DNA from: Bacillota bacterium
Lineage (GTDB): Bacteria; Bacillota; DSM-12270; Thermacetogeniales; Thermacetogeniaceae
Direction of reading: 5' to 3'
Length of the DNA stretch: 64,000 bases
Assembly: GCA_013177945.1 (NCBI GenBank)
Contig: JABLXW010000011.1
Coordinates: 1 to 64,000, forward strand
Shown here: positions 47,985 through 59,907 of the stretch, piece after piece
Position numbering within the stretch: the first letter of the stretch is position 1
How the letters are laid out: the number at the start of each line of letters is the position of its first letter
Program-made: the position numbers and the translations under genes
The notes under the pieces: generated by a model
The model's database searches: none
What the model saw: only the letters and a program-made list of their open reading frames with translations
What the model was told of the DNA's origin: nothing

Positions 47985-48343
47985 ACGTAACAAAAAACCC
48001 CCGCCCCGTTATGGGACGAGAGGTCTTCCCCGCGTTGCCACCCAATTTGGTCCACGGCGCAGTAAGCCGCGACCCCCTTTCCGGTCGTTAACGGAATCCA
48101 CCGTACCCCTTCACCCGGCCGGAGCCGGTTTGCGGGGTCAGCTCCAGGGGGGATTCCAGCCGCCTGCCCGCCGGCTCCCACCAGCCGCCGGCTCTCTGGA
48201 AGAAAACAGGACTGCTGTACTTGGCCCCTTCATCGCCCTTTTGCCGTCAAACCATACTGTACCGCTCGGCGCATGCAGCCTCTCCCGCGCCTTTCAGGAT
48301 GGGCCTCCTCGCCCCAGGCGCTGGCGGAACACCTGGTTCCCTT
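47985..48343 (-). promoter_or_regulatory. T-box riboswitch, probable serine specifier
   Basis: Minus strand leader of about 360 nt. The T-box signature GGGTGGCAACGCGG lies at 48043-48030, followed by a terminator (CTCTCGTCCC / GGGGCGGGGG and TTTTTT, about 48021-47992). In Stem I an AGTA S-turn (about 48221-48218) faces CTGGAGCTGACC; AGC (48143-48141) fits the specifier position and would read tRNA-Ser(GCT). Uncharged tRNA would favour antitermination and expression of the aminotransferase-serA-serS genes. Confidence 0.88.
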
Positions 48344-48349
48344 GCCGCG

Positions 48350-48378
48350 ATTATACCACATAAGCAGGAAAGAGGCAA
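48350..48378 (-). promoter_or_regulatory. sigma-A promoter of the T-box serine operon
   Basis: Minus strand TTGCCT (48378-48373), 17-bp spacer and TATAAT (48355-48350). It begins 8 bp beyond the pdxT stop. Confidence 0.8.
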
Positions 48379-48385
48379 ATTTTTC

Positions 48386-48967
48386 TCAAAATTTTTTTCC
48401 GGCTGCCGCAAGATTCAGAAAATAGCGGTGCAGGCGAAGATCCGGCGTCAGTTCGGGGTGAAAGGTTGCCGCAACCAGCTTCCCCTGCCGCGCCAGGACG
48501 ATTCCCTCCCTGTACCGGGCCAGCACCTCAACCCCAGGGCCTGCCGCCTCGATCAAGGGGGCGCGGATAAAAACGGCCGGAAAGGGATCGGCGCCCAGGC
48601 ACGGAATTTCCAGTTGGGTCTCGAAGCTGTCCACCTGCCGGCCGTAGGCGTTCCGGCAGATCCTGATGTCCATCAACCCCAGCCGCTTCTGGTCGCTCCC
48701 CACGATCTCGCGGGCGAGGAGAATTGCTCCGGCGCAGGTCCCAAAAATGGGGAGGCCTTTCTGCGCCTCTTCCAGGATCGGCTCCGCCAGTCCAAAATCG
48801 AAGACCAGCTTCCCAATCGTAGTGCTTTCCCCGCCGGGAAGAACAAGGGCCTCGATCCCCTCCAGGTCCCGGGGCTTCCGCACCTCCACAACGTCACAGC
48901 CGCAGCGCTCCAGGGCTTGGGCGTGCTCCCGAAAGGCCCCCTGCATCGCTAAAACACCGGCTTTCAC
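48386..48967 (-). CDS. pdxT: pyridoxal 5'-phosphate synthase glutaminase subunit
   Basis: 193-residue class I glutaminase: GGESTTIGKL, the catalytic Cys in FGTCAGAILLA and His/Glu in FHPELTPD. It feeds ammonia to PdxS. The GTG at 48967 gives the standard N-terminus (MKAGVLAMQGAFREH); a longer upstream frame overlaps pdxS and is not used. Confidence 0.96.
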   Translation of the reverse strand: MKAGVLAMQGAFREHAQALERCGCDVVEVRKPRDLEGIEALVLPGGESTTIGKLVFDFGLAEPILEEAQKGLPIFGTCAGAILLAREIVGSDQKRLGLMDIRICRNAYGRQVDSFETQLEIPCLGADPFPAVFIRAPLIEAAGPGVEVLARYREGIVLARQGKLVAATFHPELTPDLRLHRYFLNLAAAGKKF

Positions 48968-49058
48968 TTCTTCAGGTCCCTTCCTTAAACGGTTTTTGCT
49001 TCGCTGCCTCCGGGCATTTCCGCGGCGGTTTTTTTGCCTTGAGAACCTGCACTCCCGG

Positions 49059-49943
49059 CTACCAGCCCCGGACCGCCAGGCGCTCTTCCGGGGCGAGAGC
49101 GGCAAGCTCCAGACCCCGCATCGCTTCGCCCAAACCCCGCGAGACTTCCGCCAGCACCTGCGGGTCGTTGTAATGGGTCACCGCGGCCACGATCGCCCGC
49201 GCCCGCGCCGCAGGATCGGAGGACTTGAAGATGCCGGACCCCACAAAGACCCCGTCCGCACCCAGCTGCATCATCAGAGCAGCATCGGCCGGTGTGGCAA
49301 TTCCGCCCGCCGCGAAGTTGACAACGGGGAGGCGCCCCGATGCGGCGACCTCCTTCACCAGCTCAAAAGGTGCCCCCAGCTTCTTGGCAGCGGCCATCAA
49401 CTCTTCAGGAGGGAGGCTCTGCAGCCAGCGAATCTCGCCCATGACGGTGCGCATGTGCCTCACCGCCTCCACGATATTGCCGGTCCCCGCCTCCCCCTTC
49501 GTCCGGATCATCGCCGCCCCTTCCCCGATTCTCCGCAGGGCCTCGCCAAGGTCGCGCGCCCCGCAGACGAAGGGAACACGAAACCGGTGCTTGTCGATGT
49601 GGTGAAACTCGTCTGCAGGTGTGAGAACCTCGCTCTCATCGATGTAGTCCACACCCAAAGCCTCGAGAATCTGGGCCTCCACAAAATGCCCGATCCGGGC
49701 CTTCGCCATCACCGGGATGGTAACCGCGTCCATAATCCGCAAAATCACGTCGGGATCGGCCATCCGGGCGACCCCCCCGGCGGCCCTGATATCGGCAGGA
49801 ACCCGTTCCAGGGCCATCACCGCACAGGCCCCGGCAGCCTCGGCGATCCTCGCCTGTTCCGGCGTGGTGACATCCATAATCACTCCGCCTTTAAGCATTT
49901 CCGCAAGCCCTTTTTTCAGTCTCCAGGTTCCCTTCGCCTCCAT
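49059..49943 (-). CDS. pdxS: pyridoxal 5'-phosphate synthase subunit PdxS
   Basis: 294-residue TIM-barrel enzyme that makes PLP from ribose 5-phosphate, glyceraldehyde 3-phosphate and ammonia. Signatures: [38 protein letters not shown], the Lys-bearing [22 protein letters not shown] and [18 protein letters not shown] 49943 follows AAAGGACGGG. Two PLP enzymes of this window (the aminotransferase and the decarboxylase) use its product. Confidence 0.97.
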   Translation of the reverse strand: MEAKGTWRLKKGLAEMLKGGVIMDVTTPEQARIAEAAGACAVMALERVPADIRAAGGVARMADPDVILRIMDAVTIPVMAKARIGHFVEAQILEALGVDYIDESEVLTPADEFHHIDKHRFRVPFVCGARDLGEALRRIGEGAAMIRTKGEAGTGNIVEAVRHMRTVMGEIRWLQSLPPEELMAAAKKLGAPFELVKEVAASGRLPVVNFAAGGIATPADAALMMQLGADGVFVGSGIFKSSDPAARARAIVAAVTHYNDPQVLAEVSRGLGEAMRGLELAALAPEERLAVRGW

Positions 49944-49983
49944 TTGCAACCCGTCCTTTCTCCATCCGCTCTCCTTTGCTGTT

Positions 49984-50012
49984 ATTCTACTCCATGCAGC
50001 CTTCCCTGGCAA
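49984..50012 (-). promoter_or_regulatory. sigma-A promoter of pdxST
   Basis: Minus strand TTGCCA (50012-50007), exactly 17 bp, TAGAAT (49989-49984), 40 bp before the pdxS start. Confidence 0.78.
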
Positions 50013-50041
50013 GATAAACGGTTTGCGATTTTAACCCGAAT

Positions 50042-52498
50042 TTAACCTGAAGGAAAAGAATTTTTCTCCCGGAATCCTGATGAAGGAACTTTCGCGAGGG
50101 CAACCAGCCGGTCTCCCGGCTCCAGGCGCATCAGCCGGACCCCCTGGGTGGCGCGCCCCTGCTGGGGTATCTCCCGGACCGCGAGCCTGATCATGCTTCC
50201 TTCGCCGCTCATCAGGAGCACCTCATCCTGCTCGCCCACCACCTTGATCCCCGCGAGGGGCCCATTCCGCTCCGTTACCTTCAGGGTAATAATCCCTTTT
50301 CCGCCGCGCCCCTGCCGCCGGTACTCTTCGAGCAGGGTCCGCTTTCCGTAGCCTTTCTCCGTCGCAGCCAGCAGCTGCCCCTGCGGCCGCACCTGCTCCA
50401 TCCCGACCACTTCATCGCCGGGCCGGAGGCGGATCCCCCGCACCCCGGCAGCGGTGCGCCCCATCGGACGCACCTCCTCCTCGTGGAAGCGCAGCACCAG
50501 TCCGGCGCGGGTCGCAAGAAGCAGTTCGCTTTCCCCGCCGGTAAGCTTAACCCCGATCAGCTCGTCCCCGGGGTGCAGGCGGAGGGCAATAATCCCGTCT
50601 CTCCGGGCTGATTCGTACTCTCTGAGCCTTCCCTTCTTCACCATCCCCTGCTTCGTCGCAAGGAACAGATAATGCTCCTCGCCGTACTCCCGCAGGGGAA
50701 TCACCGCCGTCACCTCCTCATCCCCGGCCAGCGGGAGGAGGTTGACCAGGGCGACCCCCTTCGCCTGGCGGCTCCCCTCAGGGAGATCGTAGACCTTGAG
50801 GCGGTAAACCTTCCCCTTGTTCGTGAAGAACAGGAGGTAGTGAAGGGTTGTGGTGACAAAGAGGTGCTCCACAAAGTCCTCGTCGCGGGTCGTGAGGGCA
50901 GTGACCCCCCGTCCCCCCCGGTGCTGGCCGCGGTAGACCTGGACGGGGATCCGCTTGATGTAGCCGCGCCGGGTGAGGGTAATCACCACGATCTCCTCAG
51001 GGATAATGTCTTCCCTGGAAACCTCCGGGGGGGGACCGACGATTTGCGTGCGCCGGGTATCCCCGAACTTTTCCTTGAACTCGAGAAGCTCGGTCCGGAT
51101 CACGCCCCGGATCAGGTCCTCCCGCGCCAGGAGCTCCTTAAGGTGGGCGATCCTTTCTTCAAGCTCCCTGCGCTCACTTTCCACCTTTTCCCGCTCCAGG
51201 GCGGTCAACCGCTGGAGGCGCATATCCAGGATCGCCTGCGCCTGGCGCTCGGTCAGAAGAAAGCCCTCCTGCAGCCCCTGCCGCGCCTCCTCCACGTTCT
51301 TCGCGCGGCGGATCAGGGCGATCACTTCGTCGATGCGCCGGAGGGCGATCACCAGCCCCTCCACGATGTGGAGGCGTTCTTCGGCGCGCCGCAACTGGTA
51401 CTGCGTCCGGCGCGTCACCACAACAATCTGGTGGTTGAGGTAGTGCTCCAGAACCTGGCGAAGGTTTAAAACCCGGGGCTCCCCATCCACGAGGGCGAGC
51501 ATGATCACCCCGAAGGTTTCCTGGAGCTGGGTGTGCCTGTACAGCCTGTTCAGGATGACGCGGGGGTTCGCCTCGCGCCTCAGTTCCAGGACGACCCGCA
51601 TCCCCGTCCGGTCGGACTCATCCCGCAGGTCGCTCACCCCGTCGATCTTCTTCTCCCGGATCAGCTCGGCAATCCGCTCCACGAGCCGCGCCTTGTTCAC
51701 CTGGTAGGGAAGCTCGGTGATCACGATGTGAGCCCGCCCCCCCGGGCCCTTCTCAATGGAAGCGCGCCCCTGCATCACCACCGTCCCCCGGCCGGTTTCG
51801 TAAGCCGCCCGCACCCCCTCCTGGCCGAGGATGAACCCGCCGGTGGGGAAGTCGGGCCCGGGGATGAACCGCATCAGGTCCTGGACCGTTGCCTCCGGGT
51901 GGTCGATCAGGTAAACAAGGCCGTCGATCACCTCGGCCAGGTTGTGCGGGGGGATGTTGGTGGCCATCCCCACGGCAATTCCTGAAGAGCCGTTGATCAG
52001 AAGGTTGGGGATCCTGCTGGGCAGGATGGCAGGCTCCTTGAGAGAACCGTCGTAGTTGGGGACGAAGTCAACAGTTTCCTGGTCGATGTCGGCAAGCACC
52101 GCCAGGGCCACCGGCGCCAGCCGGACCTCTGTATAGCGCATTGCCGCCGGGGCGTCCCCATCCACCGACCCGAAGTTGCCGTGCCCGTCCACAAGGGGAT
52201 AGCGGCAGGCGAAATCCTGGGCCAGCCGGACAAGGGCGTCGTAAACCGCCGCATCCCCGTGCGGGTGGTAGCGCGCCAGGACGTTCCCCACCACTACGGC
52301 GGACTTCTTGTGGGGCCTGTCGGGACCCATCCCGGCGTCGTACATCGCGTAGAGAATCCGCCTGTGCACGGGCTTCAGGCCGTCCCGGACGTCGGGGAGG
52401 GCGCGCCCGACAATCACGCTCATGGCGTAGTCCAGATAGGATTTCTGCACTTCCTCGTTGATGTCTACAGGCAAGACCACACTTCCCGGTGCCGCCAC
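50042..52498 (-). CDS. gyrA: DNA gyrase subunit A
   Basis: 818 residues. Catalytic Tyr in [11 protein letters not shown], the quinolone-determining region [19 protein letters not shown], and C-terminal beta-propeller repeats with the GyrA box QGRGGKG. With GyrB it introduces negative supercoils. The start is GTG at 52498 with GGGAGG 11 bases away. An extended -10 (TGGTAAAAT) lies at 52546-52538, so it may have its own promoter because a cassette separates it from gyrB. Confidence 0.97.
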   Translation of the reverse strand: MAAPGSVVLPVDINEEVQKSYLDYAMSVIVGRALPDVRDGLKPVHRRILYAMYDAGMGPDRPHKKSAVVVGNVLARYHPHGDAAVYDALVRLAQDFACRYPLVDGHGNFGSVDGDAPAAMRYTEVRLAPVALAVLADIDQETVDFVPNYDGSLKEPAILPSRIPNLLINGSSGIAVGMATNIPPHNLAEVIDGLVYLIDHPEATVQDLMRFIPGPDFPTGGFILGQEGVRAAYETGRGTVVMQGRASIEKGPGGRAHIVITELPYQVNKARLVERIAELIREKKIDGVSDLRDESDRTGMRVVLELRREANPRVILNRLYRHTQLQETFGVIMLALVDGEPRVLNLRQVLEHYLNHQIVVVTRRTQYQLRRAEERLHIVEGLVIALRRIDEVIALIRRAKNVEEARQGLQEGFLLTERQAQAILDMRLQRLTALEREKVESERRELEERIAHLKELLAREDLIRGVIRTELLEFKEKFGDTRRTQIVGPPPEVSREDIIPEEIVVITLTRRGYIKRIPVQVYRGQHRGGRGVTALTTRDEDFVEHLFVTTTLHYLLFFTNKGKVYRLKVYDLPEGSRQAKGVALVNLLPLAGDEEVTAVIPLREYGEEHYLFLATKQGMVKKGRLREYESARRDGIIALRLHPGDELIGVKLTGGESELLLATRAGLVLRFHEEEVRPMGRTAAGVRGIRLRPGDEVVGMEQVRPQGQLLAATEKGYGKRTLLEEYRRQGRGGKGIITLKVTERNGPLAGIKVVGEQDEVLLMSGEGSMIRLAVREIPQQGRATQGVRLMRLEPGDRLVALAKVPSSGFREKNSFPSG

Positions 52499-52687
52499 AG
52501 TTCTGTCTTCCTCCCGTCATGTTCTACCTTCCCCTGCATTTTACCACACTCGTGAAGCGAGATCTATCTTGCTGCGGGCGGCCTGAACAAACTGCCCGCG
52601 GCGGCAGCCTCCTCCCGGGCACCCACCGCCTCCAGGCAGGGGAGCCTCCTCCGCCTGCGTTTTTTTCTCTCTGGTGTACCGAAAAAC

Positions 52688-52717
52688 ATTTTGAAAAAAT
52701 ACCGCTTCGGATATAAT
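52688..52717 (+). promoter_or_regulatory. promoter of the nucleotidyltransferase cassette
   Basis: Perfect -10 TATAAT at 52712-52717; the -35 region TTTTGA at 17 bp is weak (or TTGAAA at 15 bp). Confidence 0.55.
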
Positions 52718-52763
52718 TTTTGGTAGAGACCATACTCACGTGTATATCAGGGAGCGCTCTCAA

Positions 52764-53357
52764 ATGGAAAACGAAACCTCAGGCCTCCTCGCGGAGCTGG
52801 CCCGGGAGCCGGATCGATTAAAAAAGATCCTGAAAACCCTGGCCCTCATCACCGAACAGATTCAGCCCCTCAAACCCATCGTGGTCGGCGGTGCGGCGCT
52901 GGAATTCTACACCCTGGGCGGCTACACCACGAAGGACGTCGACCTTGTCGTTGGCGACCGGAGGCGGCTGGACCAGGTGCTGCGTGATCTGGGTTTCCGG
53001 CGCACCGAAGGAAGACACTGGTACAGCGAACTGCTGGACATGGCCATCGAAGCTCCGGATGAGGTGCTTGCCGGATCCGAGGATAAAATCACAACTGTTA
53101 CGGTCGGGGGCAAAAGGGTATACCTGATCGGCCCCGAAGACCTGATCGTTGACAGGCTGGCCGCGGCTAAATACTGGCAGAACTGCGAGGAGGATTTCAA
53201 CCTGGCAGTGCGCCTGCTGGTTCTTCACAACCAGCGCATTGACTTAAACTACCTCAAAGAAGCCGCGCGGAAAGAATTCGTTGAGGATATTTTAAACAGA
53301 GCGCTCCGGAAGAGCCAGAAATATCTCAAAAAGCTGGAAGGGCTGGATCGGGTATGA
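52764..53357 (+). CDS. nucleotidyltransferase-fold protein (DUF6036/AbiEii-like)
   Basis: 197 residues. The minimal nucleotidyltransferase signature is present: VVGGAALEFYTLGG followed by TTKDVDLVV (GG, then DxD) near residues 41-61, and GPEDLIVDRLAAAKYWQNCEEDF further on, as in AbiEii/DUF6036 proteins. Such proteins include toxins that modify tRNA and also non-toxin relatives; the role here is unknown. ATG 52764 has GGGAG 10 bases upstream. It lies on the opposite strand between gyrA and gyrB with its own promoter and terminator. Confidence 0.8.
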   Translation: MENETSGLLAELAREPDRLKKILKTLALITEQIQPLKPIVVGGAALEFYTLGGYTTKDVDLVVGDRRRLDQVLRDLGFRRTEGRHWYSELLDMAIEAPDEVLAGSEDKITTVTVGGKRVYLIGPEDLIVDRLAAAKYWQNCEEDFNLAVRLLVLHNQRIDLNYLKEAARKEFVEDILNRALRKSQKYLKKLEGLDRV

Positions 53358-53593
53358 AGGAAGTTGAATTCGACCGGTACCGTGCCGAACTGCTGGAAAA
53401 AAAGCGCAGGCTTGACAGAATCCTTCCCCCCGCCGGAAGGAGGCACAGACTCGTGCGCGCCCCGGGGGAGGCATTTCTTTTGGCCCTCCTGGACGCGAGG
53501 CGGTGGGAGCGCGCCCTGGCCGCAGGAGAAATCGAAGCAACGGGCCCGCGAGAGTTCAGGCTGCCCGATAAGGTTTTATTTAAGGTGGACTAA
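53354..53593 (+). CDS. small protein paired with the nucleotidyltransferase
   Basis: 79 residues, rich in Arg and Lys, not recognised. The start overlaps the upstream stop (ATGA), so the two are translationally coupled. Layout: an N-terminal basic helix (DRYRAELLEKKRRLDRIL), a middle helix with an LLALLDARRWERAL stretch, and an EATGPREFRLPDKV end. Could be a partner or antitoxin (speculative, from the pairing only). Confidence 0.65.
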   Translation: MKEVEFDRYRAELLEKKRRLDRILPPAGRRHRLVRAPGEAFLLALLDARRWERALAAGEIEATGPREFRLPDKVLFKVD

Positions 53594-53596
53594 GTT

Positions 53597-53642
53597 AAAA
53601 ACCGCGGCGCCCGAGGGGAACTTCCGGGCCGGCCGCGGTTTT
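53597..53642. terminator. bidirectional terminator between the cassette and gyrB
   Basis: AAAACCGCGGC / GCCGCGGTTTT inverted repeat with T runs on both strands, between the convergent cassette and gyrB. Confidence 0.85.
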
Positions 53643-53652
53643 GCTTCATCCC

Positions 53653-55614
<1,962 letters not shown>

Positions 55615-55669
55615 TCAATCTTCCTCAGAACCTGCCTGTTTTCCTTAATTTTTATTCCAGCCCTCTTGA

Positions 55670-55678
55670 ATTATAACA
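55670..55678 (-). promoter_or_regulatory. extended -10 promoter for gyrB
   Basis: Minus strand TGTTATAAT about 95 bp before the gyrB start; -35 not evident. Confidence 0.45.
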
Positions 55679-55737
55679 TATCGCAGGGCCGTCCCGAAAC
55701 ATGCGTTCTGAAGAGGCGCCGGCGCCCTTTCCGGAGG

Positions 55738-55998
55738 CTACCCCCTGACCCCCGGCCCTCCCGACCGGGCCCTCTTCAGCAGCGTTGCCGAAGAAATCGG
55801 GGAAAAGTAAATCCGGTGCGTCGTCAGGATCGCGCTCTTCTCCCGCGTCTCCTTGCTGATATGGACCGCCGCCTGCTCCTCGGCGGCAAAGCTCAAAAAC
55901 TCCCGGGTCGCCTCCCGGGATTTCACCGCTTCCAGGTCGATGATCGCGACCAGCTCCTCCAGAGGAATTACAACATCTCCCCCCAGGTGCAAATACAT
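55738..55998 (-). CDS. remB: extracellular matrix regulator RemB-like (DUF370)
   Basis: 86 residues starting MYLHLGGDVVIPLEELVAI, the family signature, with SKETREKSAILTTHRIYFSPIS. In B. subtilis RemB (YaaB) lies in the same spot between recF and gyrB and affects biofilm matrix genes. ATG 55998 follows GAGGGGGTGATGGG; the frame starts earlier at 56028. Confidence 0.88.
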   Translation of the reverse strand: MYLHLGGDVVIPLEELVAIIDLEAVKSREATREFLSFAAEEQAAVHISKETREKSAILTTHRIYFSPISSATLLKRARSGGPGVRG

Positions 55999-56021
55999 CC
56001 CATCACCCCCTCGATCCCAGG

Positions 56022-57119
56022 TCAGCACGTAACATAGAAAATATCAGGTGTGAGCTGCGTCTTCTCCCTTGCTTCCCCGTTAAAATGCGATGTTGCGGTT
56101 GCGATCACCTGCTTTTTGAGCCGCAGCTCCGCGAGCACCTGCCTCCGGCGGGCCGGGTCAAGCTCTGAAAAGACATCATCCAGAAGAAGCAGGGGCTCGG
56201 CTTTCCGCTCCTCCCCGAGCAGGCGGTACTGCCCGATTTTCAGGGCAAGGGCAAGCAGCCTCTGCTCCCCCTGGGAGCAGTACAGGCGCGCCTCGCGGCC
56301 GCGCAGGTAAAAGCGCAGATCATCCCGGTGGGGGCCGGCGGGGGTTGCCCTCCAGCGCTCTGCAAGGGGTTGCAGCCGGGAAAGGGCCTCCAGAAAGAGC
56401 TCCCTGTACTCAACCTCCTCCCGCGCCTCCAGAGAGGGGGGAACCACCTGCGAAACGTAGGCCCCGTCCAGGTCCCCGTTCCCTCCGAGAAAGGAGAAAA
56501 CCTCGCGGCTCAGTTCAATCAGCCTCTTAAAAACCGCAAGGCGGCGGCCCAGGATCCGGGCCCCGATCTCAACCAGCTGCAGATCCCAGGGCCTCAACTC
56601 CTCCTCCCTGAAGACTCCCTGCCTGAGCAGGTTGTTGCGCTGGAGCAGCACCTCCTGGTAGCTGTGCAGATCCTTTGCATGCTGCGGCCTGACCTGGATC
56701 GTGATCAGGTCGAGAAAGCGCCGCCGCAGCCCGGGCGCCCCCTGCAGCAGGAGGAGATCGGCCGGCGAGAAGATGACTACGGGCAGGTACGCAGCGCAAT
56801 TCCCGGAAAGCTCGCGCTTTCCGTTGATCCTCGTAATCTTCCGGCGCTCCGCACGCTGGTAAACGACCTCCAGCTCGTGGATAAGTCCGCCGGTCTGAAC
56901 CTTCCCCCGGATCAAAAAAAAGTCTGAACCCCACCCCACAAGCACGTCATCCTGGTGCTGGCGGTAGGAATAACCTGCCCCCAGGTAAAAAATTCCCTCC
57001 AGGAGGTTGCTCTTCCCCGCGCCGTTGGCCCCGACCAGGACCGTAAAGCCCTCCGGTGGAAAAAAATCCAGATCCCGGTAATTGCGGAAGTTCTTGAAGT
57101 GAAGGTGAACCAGCATCAA
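56022..57119 (-). CDS. recF: recombination protein RecF
   Basis: 365-residue SMC-like ATPase: Walker A VGANGAGKSNLLEG, signature YCSQGEQRLLALAL and Walker B PLLLLDDVFSELD. It loads RecA at gaps together with RecR. It directly abuts dnaN. Confidence 0.97.
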   Translation of the reverse strand: MMLVHLHFKNFRNYRDLDFFPPEGFTVLVGANGAGKSNLLEGIFYLGAGYSYRQHQDDVLVGWGSDFFLIRGKVQTGGLIHELEVVYQRAERRKITRINGKRELSGNCAAYLPVVIFSPADLLLLQGAPGLRRRFLDLITIQVRPQHAKDLHSYQEVLLQRNNLLRQGVFREEELRPWDLQLVEIGARILGRRLAVFKRLIELSREVFSFLGGNGDLDGAYVSQVVPPSLEAREEVEYRELFLEALSRLQPLAERWRATPAGPHRDDLRFYLRGREARLYCSQGEQRLLALALKIGQYRLLGEERKAEPLLLLDDVFSELDPARRRQVLAELRLKKQVIATATSHFNGEAREKTQLTPDIFYVTC

Positions 57120-58265
57120 TCAGGACACTCCGTCGCCGGCACGGCAGACCGGAAGCACGAGGTGAAGGTAGGACCCTTCACCCTCCTCCCGGTAGACGGC
57201 GGGCCCGCTCGAGCCGTTGAGGCCCAGGCTGATCTCCTGATTATCCATGACCTTCAGCGGCTCCAGCAGGAAATGGGTGTTGAAAAAGGCTCTCATTTCC
57301 TGGTATTCGGCCCCTGAGCAAGCCGCGAGGGGTATCTCCTCCAGGTAAGAGCCGACCTGGGCGGCCTGGGCCGCAAGGCGCAAAGAATTTTCCTCAACCG
57401 TAACTTCCGCGACTGCGAAGGTGTCCGTTGGAGCGGCAAAAAGAGAGGCCCGCTCCAGCGCGTAAAGCAAAGCCTTGCGCTCAACCTCCACTCTCAATTC
57501 ATCCCGCCCGGGGATCACCCGTTCATAGGCGGGAAACTGGCTTTCAAGGAGCCGGGCGGTAAGGCAGAAACGCGCCGTCTGGAAGCTGACCAGATTCTGC
57601 TCCCAGGCGACCCTCAGCTGGTCCTGGTCCTCAAGGAGCCTGTTCAATTCACCGAGCGCCCGCACGGGGATGAACAGCCCCGCACTCAATCCCTGAGTGC
57701 AGGGGAGCCGGTAAAGGGCAAGCCGGTAGGTGTCTGTTGCCGCGACGACTAGACTGTCCTCTTTAAACTCAAAGTAAACCCCTGCAAACTGCGGCCTCAC
57801 GTCCTGGGATGCAGCTGCAAAGAGAACTTTTCTGACAATGTCCTTCCACCTTGCACCTTCAATCACTAATTCTTGCTGGCCGGTGTCCAGCCCTCTGGGC
57901 GCCGGCTGGAGAGGGGGGTAGTCGGAAGCGGGCCAGGTCTCCAGAGATGCGCGGCCCTGGGCAAAAGACACCTCCACCTGGCGCGTGATCTCGTTCCATG
58001 TTAGAACCAGTTCCCCCTCCGGCAGGCGGCGGATCAGGGTATCAAAGGGGCGCGCAAGAATCACGGTCTGGCCCGGCTCTTCGACCTTCGCCGGCACCGT
58101 GATCGTCAGGCTCAATTCCAGATCGGTCCCCTGGAGGACGAGGCGGTCTGCTTCACCGGTGATCAGGAGGCCGTTGAGAACGGGCAGCGCGGGCCGGGAG
58201 GGAACAATCCGGCTTAAGCTGGCTGCAGCTGTCATGAGCTGGTTTCGAGAGCAGCAGACCTTCAC
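57120..58265 (-). CDS. dnaN: DNA polymerase III beta sliding clamp
   Basis: 381 residues with three clamp folds; recognisable landmarks are RDVRPQFAGVYFEF, ATDTYRLALYR and the C-terminal LVLPVCR. GTG start with GGAGG 11 bases upstream. It follows dnaA in the classic dnaA-dnaN-recF order. Confidence 0.97.
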   Translation of the reverse strand: MKVCCSRNQLMTAAASLSRIVPSRPALPVLNGLLITGEADRLVLQGTDLELSLTITVPAKVEEPGQTVILARPFDTLIRRLPEGELVLTWNEITRQVEVSFAQGRASLETWPASDYPPLQPAPRGLDTGQQELVIEGARWKDIVRKVLFAAASQDVRPQFAGVYFEFKEDSLVVAATDTYRLALYRLPCTQGLSAGLFIPVRALGELNRLLEDQDQLRVAWEQNLVSFQTARFCLTARLLESQFPAYERVIPGRDELRVEVERKALLYALERASLFAAPTDTFAVAEVTVEENSLRLAAQAAQVGSYLEEIPLAACSGAEYQEMRAFFNTHFLLEPLKVMDNQEISLGLNGSSGPAVYREEGEGSYLHLVLPVCRAGDGVS

Positions 58266-58349
58266 TAGAGAAAATTCCTCCCTGCTCAGTATATTTATTG
58301 ATCATCTTGAGTATAATAGCAGGAGGTAGAGTAATAGGGCGCGGGATTT

Positions 58350-58435
58350 TGTGTATAACCAGTTTTCGGATTTTCAGAATACTGCCTCCTGCTGTTTTCT
58401 CTGTGTGGACAACCAGAGGAATACGCTGTGGACAG
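58350..58435. promoter_or_regulatory. DnaA-box cluster between dnaA and dnaN (second half of oriC)
   Basis: TGTGTATAA (58350-58358), TGTGGACAA (58404-58412) and TGTGGACAG (58427-58435), one or two mismatches from the DnaA box TGTGGATAA. With the cluster upstream of dnaA this makes a two-part origin like that of B. subtilis. Confidence 0.68.
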
Positions 58436-58446
58436 GATGTTGATTT

Positions 58447-59766
58447 TTACGGCGTCTGAAGGGCTTTGATCAACTCGTTGATCACAAGTTCCAGGTTGGT
58501 GTCCTTTTTTATTTCTTCTTTGATCTTTTCGTGGGCGTGCAGCACCGTTGTGTGGTCGCGCCCCCCGAACTCCTCTCCTATCTTCGGGAGGGAAATGTCG
58601 GTCAACTCTCTTGCCAGGTACATTGCGATCTGGCGCGGGAAGGCGACGCTGCGGGTCCTCCGGCGCGCCTTGAAGTCTTCGACACGCAGGTTGAAGTACT
58701 GGGCGACGACCTTCTGGATCATCGGCACCGTGACGTGAGGGGGCCGGTTCCCCAGGAGAATATCCTTCAGTGCCTCCGAAGCCAGATCCAGGTTGATCTC
58801 CCGCTGATGGAGAGAGGCGTAGGCAATGATCCGGGCCAGGGCCCCTTCCAGCTCCCGGATGTTGGATTTGATGTTCGTTGCGATGAAGAGCAGGACATCG
58901 TCAGGAAGAGAGAATTTTTCAAGCTGCGCCTTTTTCCTTAAGATCGCGATTCTCGTTTCCAGATCAGGCGGCTGAATGTCGGCCAGAAGCCCCCACTCAA
59001 AGCGGGAGCGAAGGCGATCCTCCAGGGTGGGTATCTCTTTAGGTGCGCGGTCGCTGGAGATGACGATCTGCTTGTTTGCTTCATAAAGGGCATTAAAGGT
59101 GTGGAAGAACTCCTCTTGGGTCCGCTCCTTCCCCGCCAGAAACTGGATGTCGTCTATCAGAAGAACGTCGATCGTCCGGTATTTGTTCCGGAATTCCACG
59201 GTTTTATCATCGCGTATCGCGTTGATCAATTCGTTTGTAAAGGTTTCTGAGGATACATAAACGACCCGAAAGCTGCTGTTGTTTTTCAGGACGTAGTGGC
59301 CGATGGCGTGCATCAGGTGGGTTTTGCCGAGCCCGACTCCGCCGTAAATGAAAAGAGGGTTGTATGCCTTGCTCGGGGCCTCAGCTACGGCAAGGGAGGC
59401 CGCATGGGCAAGCCTGTTGCTGTTTCCAACGACAAAGGTGTCGAAGGTGTATTTCGGGTTCAGGTTTGGAGTGGCCTCGCCGTTGCGCCCTGCACCCAGG
59501 CCGATGAGGTCTTCTTCCGTCCCTGCGGTCACGAAGCGGAGGGCAACCGGATGGTGCAGCTGCGCTTCCAGCCTGGAGCGAATGAGGGCGCTGTACCGGG
59601 TTTCCAGCCAGTTCCGCGTAAATTCGTCCATGGTTGTGATTACTAGGGTTCCGTCGTGGTAGGCGAGAGGCCGGGCCGCTTTTGACCAGGTCGCCAGGGA
59701 ATGTTCGTCAAGCGCCTCCTCCAGGATCTTTAACACCTGCTGCCAGATGTCCGAGAGTTTCTTCAT
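58447..59766 (-). CDS. dnaA: chromosomal replication initiator DnaA
   Basis: 439 residues: N-terminal domain ([21 protein letters not shown]), AAA+ with Walker [16 protein letters not shown] and Walker [15 protein letters not shown], arginine region and C-terminal DnaA signature [18 protein letters not shown] 59766 has AAGGTGG upstream; a GTG four codons earlier is the frame's formal start. It lies beside the oriC region. Confidence 0.98.
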   Translation of the reverse strand: MKKLSDIWQQVLKILEEALDEHSLATWSKAARPLAYHDGTLVITTMDEFTRNWLETRYSALIRSRLEAQLHHPVALRFVTAGTEEDLIGLGAGRNGEATPNLNPKYTFDTFVVGNSNRLAHAASLAVAEAPSKAYNPLFIYGGVGLGKTHLMHAIGHYVLKNNSSFRVVYVSSETFTNELINAIRDDKTVEFRNKYRTIDVLLIDDIQFLAGKERTQEEFFHTFNALYEANKQIVISSDRAPKEIPTLEDRLRSRFEWGLLADIQPPDLETRIAILRKKAQLEKFSLPDDVLLFIATNIKSNIRELEGALARIIAYASLHQREINLDLASEALKDILLGNRPPHVTVPMIQKVVAQYFNLRVEDFKARRRTRSVAFPRQIAMYLARELTDISLPKIGEEFGGRDHTTVLHAHEKIKEEIKKDTNLELVINELIKALQTP

Positions 59767-59907
59767 CGACCACGCCACCTTAATTTATCCACAAAAATTA
59801 TCCACAGCCTGTTAATAATATGTGGATTCTTTTAAAAAATTTTTTTTGTTAAATATACCAGATCGCGAAAGGCAAAAGCAAGGATAATATTTTGCCGGAT
59901 TATTTAC
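59767..59907. other. oriC: DnaA boxes and AT-rich unwinding stretch
   Basis: Two perfect DnaA boxes TTATCCACA (59785-59793 and 59798-59806), a weaker inverted TGTGGATTC (59821-59829), then an AT-rich run at 59830-59856 suited to unwinding. It lies between the divergent dnaA and rpmH genes. A probable dnaA -10, TATATT with TG extension, is at 59857-59852 on the minus strand. Confidence 0.88.
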
